From positions 8,404 to 72,403 of the forward strand of contig JACSRH010000378.1 in assembly GCA_014879855.1 (NCBI GenBank): 64,000 bases of DNA, read 5' to 3'. Made by a program: the position numbers and the translations under genes. This document shows, one piece after another, positions 60,724-64,000 of this stretch (positions are counted from its first letter, which is position 1; each line of letters starts with the position of its first letter). Origin of the DNA: Caldilineaceae bacterium (GTDB taxonomy: Bacteria; Chloroflexota; Anaerolineae; Caldilineales; Caldilineaceae). The notes under the pieces are model-generated. The model made no database searches, was not told the origin of the DNA, and saw nothing but the letters and a program-made list of their open reading frames with translations.

Positions 60724-63700
60724 TTATGGATTGCGTCTGTGCCAATAGAGCACACCAAAGCGAACAGCCAACAACGCGGCCGCGATCAGGAACAGGGCAA
60801 CGAAGACTATGCCAAGGCCGACCACCGCTCCCAATAGTACTCTGCTCACCCATTCCAACAGGAGCAGCGCGGCGACCGCCGCGCCTGCGGCTAATGGCAG
60901 CGGCGTGTCGTTTTCGAGTTCAGCGAACGAAGGCAGTGCAAACGAGGCAAATGGCCGGCGCAACCAGTTTGGCAACTGGATGCGCGCCAACCTGCTACGC
61001 ACGCGTATACTTGCACTCCTTGCCCAACCCGGCGGCTGCACGGAAGAACCAGGCAGCATTTGCTGCTGAAGATGGCCTTGCGCAGTACGCGTCAGAGAAA
61101 CGGATTGATTAACGCCCTGGGAAAGCAGCGATTGTGCTTTTTGCGACACCGACTCTACGCGTGTCCGCTGCGCCATCAACGCCCACAGAGCAAAGCCAAG
61201 CGTGGTCGCGGTGATCAAAAAAATCATCCAATCGACAAATTCGCCTGGAAGGAAAAGATGTAGCGTAAGTCCCAGAAGAAGATAGAGCGGCAGAACAGTG
61301 GTCAGCAGAATTACGGTCATCCCGAAAAACAGTCGCCACGCCTGCGCTCGCGCCAACCCGACATTGTCCATCACCCATAACGCGCTGAGCGCGCCGGCCC
61401 AGCCTATCGCGATCGCCAGGATACCCCATAACAATCCATCGATGCCGGGAAAGGAGAGTTCAAGCCGGCCATACCCGCCAACCACGCTGTACGTTGCCGG
61501 TAGATAGCGCAGTTGGGTATAAACTCCTAGCGCAAAATAGATGCCAAGCCCCACAACCAGCGCCATGCGCACCGGTTCGAGCAGCCAGCGGACGCGCATC
61601 GCTAGAAAAGTATGGGTTTCTGTGGCGAGCAGCAGGCCAATCAGTGCTCCCCACCAGGGCGCAATGCCCCACCCGTTATCAGCAGGAATGATGATCCCGT
61701 ACCAGCTCCCGACGATCATCAACCCCAGCGTACGCACAATTAGAAAGGTCTGGCTCCCGTCTAGCGTGGCGCCGCGCCAAAAACGCGCGAGCGGAGCAGA
61801 GGACATGGACAGCACCGGACTGGGCGCACCCGCGGCGCCGAACAAGAGACCGCCCAAGACGCCAAACAGCGGCGTCCAAATCAGCCAATGCAGATCGTTG
61901 CCATCGAGACGCACCGCTGCGCGCATCCCCAGAAGCGTACCGATTACCAAGCCGGCCACGCCCAATACAGCCAACTTCTTTATTCGCAGTTCACTTGGCC
62001 GCAGTTCGGCTGACAGATCGCGCCCATGATAGTAGCTCTCCATTTCATCCAGCCGCGGCGTCCAGCGTCGGCTGAAGTAGAGAGCGGCGCCTGCACTGCC
62101 AGCCAATCCAACGACAATCAGCGCCAGCCACAGCCAACCATTCATGTCGATTCGCATGATCAAACCAACTGGAAGAAGAAGCGCAACACCAACCGCCGCC
62201 GCCAATCCCAGGTAGCCGTAGCCTGTGAGAATGCCATAGGCAAGCCAGTTCTTGACGCGCGTTTCCCGGTCATACCAATCGCGGCGCACGCCAATGGTGG
62301 CGACAAGCTCCTGTATCTGGCCGCCCGCTTCGATGTGAATCATGCCCGACGAAATCTGGAAGGTGGGGTCGGTCACATTGGCCGTCACCTGGATGGCGAC
62401 GCTGCCACCGCTTGGCACCGAGAACGTCTCGGCATCCAGGCTCAGCCACGGTTGGTCGGTGGAAAGCCGGCCTTGCAGCACACCGCCGCCGGTATTGCGA
62501 ATCAGCAGCGGCGCCATCACCGGCTGCAAATGATCAGGGGTGACATCACCAAGCGCAAGGCGTCGTTTTGGTTCAATGCTCAATGCCGGCTGCCATGTCA
62601 CTGCCGCTACGCCGGCGATGCTTTCCATGCCGCCGTTGGATCTGATCTCCAGGCAAGGCTGGTTGAGCGCTCCTTCTCCCAACGTCGCCGAATTGAGCGT
62701 CACCACCAAGTCGATCTCCTCAGTGGGCATGATACTGAAATCTTGGGGGCGAACCGTTGCCCAGCTTGCCTGCGGCGTCGCCCCGCCGTAGAGACAACCA
62801 CGGCCGGCATTTTTGATCTTCAGAGTGGTCTGAACGCTGGCGCCTTTCTCAACCTGACCAAAGTCCAACGTGCGCGTGCTAACGGCGAGCGATGGCAGCG
62901 GAATGGTCGGATTGGCAGCGCGCAGAAATTCTTCCAATCCGGCCGACTGGTCGCCCCCGCGGATACGGATCGATTCGGCGCGCACCTTCAAATCGTGACG
63001 GTTCACTGAATCCAGCCAAGCTTCGAAGTGACCGGCATAGAGGTGGTAGATGCCATCCTGCCAATGCTGGTCGCAAAGCAACGCCAGTGCATCGGCATCC
63101 AGCGCCGAAGGCCCCGAACGGAAGGTAAAAGGCTTCGCACCGCTGGCAACAGGTGCAAATTGCGGGCGCAGCATGACCTCAAGCTCGTCGCGCACTTGGC
63201 CGGCCGGCGGGCGATCGGCAACTCGCATCGCCACCATGCGGCCGATCAATTGTTCCAGCTCGGGGCGGACTGCGGGCAGAAAAGCACTGAGCGGTGGGAA
63301 ATCAAAGGAGTTTTCGCTACGCGGGTCGCGACCGCTCAACAGATGATGCAGCGTAGCGCCCAGTGCATAGACATCGGTGCGCGGCTCCACTTGGTTGGTG
63401 TATTGTTCCATCGGCGCATAGCCGGGCGTACCCAGCGGCGCCGACAGCGTACCGGTCATCCCGGACGCAACATTTTCTTTGGCCAGCCCAAAGTCGACGA
63501 GCTTGACCTTGTTCTGATCCTGGTCGACGATGATGTTAGCCGGCTTGATGTCACGGTGAATGACGGGGGGTGACTGACGGGCAAGATAGACCAATATGTT
63601 CGCCAACTGCAAGCCGTAATCAAGCACTTCATCCAGTGGCAACTTGCCCCCTAGCCGTGCGAGGCGGTCTTCAAGGTTCTCGCCCTCAACAAACTCCATG

Positions 63701-64000
63701 ACCAGGTAATACTTGCCGCTCTCGATAAAATATTCATAGATCTGCGGCGCGCCATCAAAGCGCAACGTAGCCAGGACGCGTGCCTCGCGCTCGAAGTCCT
63801 TTTCTGCCTTGAGCTTTTCGGACGGATTGGTGTAATAAGGCAGCATCTCCTTGACAACGCAGCGTCGATTGAACGCATTTTGGTCCTGCGCCAGGTAGAC
63901 TGCACCCATCCCCCCTTGACCCAACAGGCGAACGATAGTGTAGCGCATGTGCAGTGCTGTTTGTGTTGCCAACACACCAAGTTGGGACGCACCGGCCGGC
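60724..64000 (-). CDS. Large Ser/Thr kinase with Ig-like and polytopic domains (5' end beyond window)
   Basis: The frame is open to the window edge: codons read ASQLGVL before the kinase, like the linker of the 29062 kinase, so the true start and probably a zinc ribbon lie outside. Over 1,080 residues are visible. The kinase has GQGGMGAVYLAQD, the VVKEML lysine, VIHRDIKPANIIVD and VDFGLAKEN. Ig-like repeats (about 290-560, with TLDFGQVEKGASVQT) come next, then about ten membrane helices. The last 150 residues are helical and end in a further hydrophobic pair. It begins the third signalling run. HRD and DFG are canonical. Confidence 0.9.
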   Translation of the reverse strand, partial: PAGASQLGVLATQTALHMRYTIVRLLGQGGMGAVYLAQDQNAFNRRCVVKEMLPYYTNPSEKLKAEKDFEREARVLATLRFDGAPQIYEYFIESGKYYLVMEFVEGENLEDRLARLGGKLPLDEVLDYGLQLANILVYLARQSPPVIHRDIKPANIIVDQDQNKVKLVDFGLAKENVASGMTGTLSAPLGTPGYAPMEQYTNQVEPRTDVYALGATLHHLLSGRDPRSENSFDFPPLSAFLPAVRPELEQLIGRMVAMRVADRPPAGQVRDELEVMLRPQFAPVASGAKPFTFRSGPSALDADALALLCDQHWQDGIYHLYAGHFEAWLDSVNRHDLKVRAESIRIRGGDQSAGLEEFLRAANPTIPLPSLAVSTRTLDFGQVEKGASVQTTLKIKNAGRGCLYGGATPQASWATVRPQDFSIMPTEEIDLVVTLNSATLGEGALNQPCLEIRSNGGMESIAGVAAVTWQPALSIEPKRRLALGDVTPDHLQPVMAPLLIRNTGGGVLQGRLSTDQPWLSLDAETFSVPSGGSVAIQVTANVTDPTFQISSGMIHIEAGGQIQELVATIGVRRDWYDRETRVKNWLAYGILTGYGYLGLAAAVGVALLLPVGLIMRIDMNGWLWLALIVVGLAGSAGAALYFSRRWTPRLDEMESYYHGRDLSAELRPSELRIKKLAVLGVAGLVIGTLLGMRAAVRLDGNDLHWLIWTPLFGVLGGLLFGAAGAPSPVLSMSSAPLARFWRGATLDGSQTFLIVRTLGLMIVGSWYGIIIPADNGWGIAPWWGALIGLLLATETHTFLAMRVRWLLEPVRMALVVGLGIYFALGVYTQLRYLPATYSVVGGYGRLELSFPGIDGLLWGILAIAIGWAGALSALWVMDNVGLARAQAWRLFFGMTVILLTTVLPLYLLLGLTLHLFLPGEFVDWMIFLITATTLGFALWALMAQRTRVESVSQKAQSLLSQGVNQSVSLTRTAQGHLQQQMLPGSSVQPPGWARSASIRVRSRLARIQLPNWLRRPFASFALPSFAELENDTPLPLAAGAAVAALLLLEWVSRVLLGAVVGLGIVFVALFLIAAALLAVRFGVLYWHRRNP

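Noticed and set aside
17788..64000. Tellurite-resistance (Ter) system based on the VWA/PP2C/kinase triad
   Set aside because: No TerD, TerC or TerB family protein is present.
1..64000. Insertion sequence, prophage or conjugative element
   Set aside because: No transposase, integrase, phage structural or transfer gene motif in any frame with real-gene features.

Overview
This is a GC-rich bacterial chromosome segment, coded almost entirely on the minus strand. The style suggests a Chloroflexota bacterium (Anaerolineae or Caldilineales type): secreted lipoproteins with long Thr/Pro 'TPTAT' linkers, many Hanks-type kinases with zinc ribbons, a PTS-type dihydroxyacetone kinase fused to a complete Enzyme I, and dispersed palindromic intergenic repeats. 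The taxon is inferred from gene style only; no rRNA, tRNA, CRISPR array, phage or IS element was seen.

Region 1 (1-1552): one plus-strand gene for a secreted protein of seven propeller-like repeats, flanked by small tandem repeats and ended by a 17-bp hairpin shared with the convergent operon.

Region 2 (1566-17475, minus): a carbon-catabolic block. In transcription order it encodes an FGGY sugar kinase, a sphingosine-1-phosphate-lyase-like PLP enzyme, a deoxynucleoside-kinase-like protein, a glycerol-3-phosphate-dehydrogenase-like reductase, an iron-type alcohol dehydrogenase, an SDR dehydrogenase, DhaK, DhaL, a DhaM-HPr-Enzyme I fusion, a fold-type II PLP enzyme and an oversized altronate-dehydratase-like protein. 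The likely theme is oxidation and phosphorylation of a short polyol or ketose, with PEP as phosphate donor for the DhaK/DhaL reaction.

Region 3 (17788-64000, minus except one gene): about 46 kb of eukaryotic-like signalling. It holds six Ser/Thr kinases (one cut by the window end), two PP2C phosphatases (one fused to an apparent pseudokinase), seven FHA proteins, three VWA proteins, about a dozen proteins with four-cysteine zinc ribbons, an HtrA protease, an M48-like membrane protease, and a sigma factor with a putative zinc anti-sigma factor. From 43076 to 21125 the genes form one tightly packed run with repeated ATGA overlaps: PP2C, kinase, nine lipoproteins, a second kinase, a two-gene graspetide (ATP-grasp RiPP) cassette, VWA protein, third kinase. 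Seven lipoproteins share an N-terminal module and helical repeats but carry different C-terminal domains (SH3, jelly-roll, FGE/SUMF1, M14-like, WD40-like, unknown, or none).

Reading: cytoplasmic kinases, phosphatases, FHA readers and VWA scaffolds appear to be coupled to a set of swappable surface lipoproteins and a modified peptide. The RiPP cassette and modular lipoproteins inside the kinase operon are the most promising candidates for an undescribed system.
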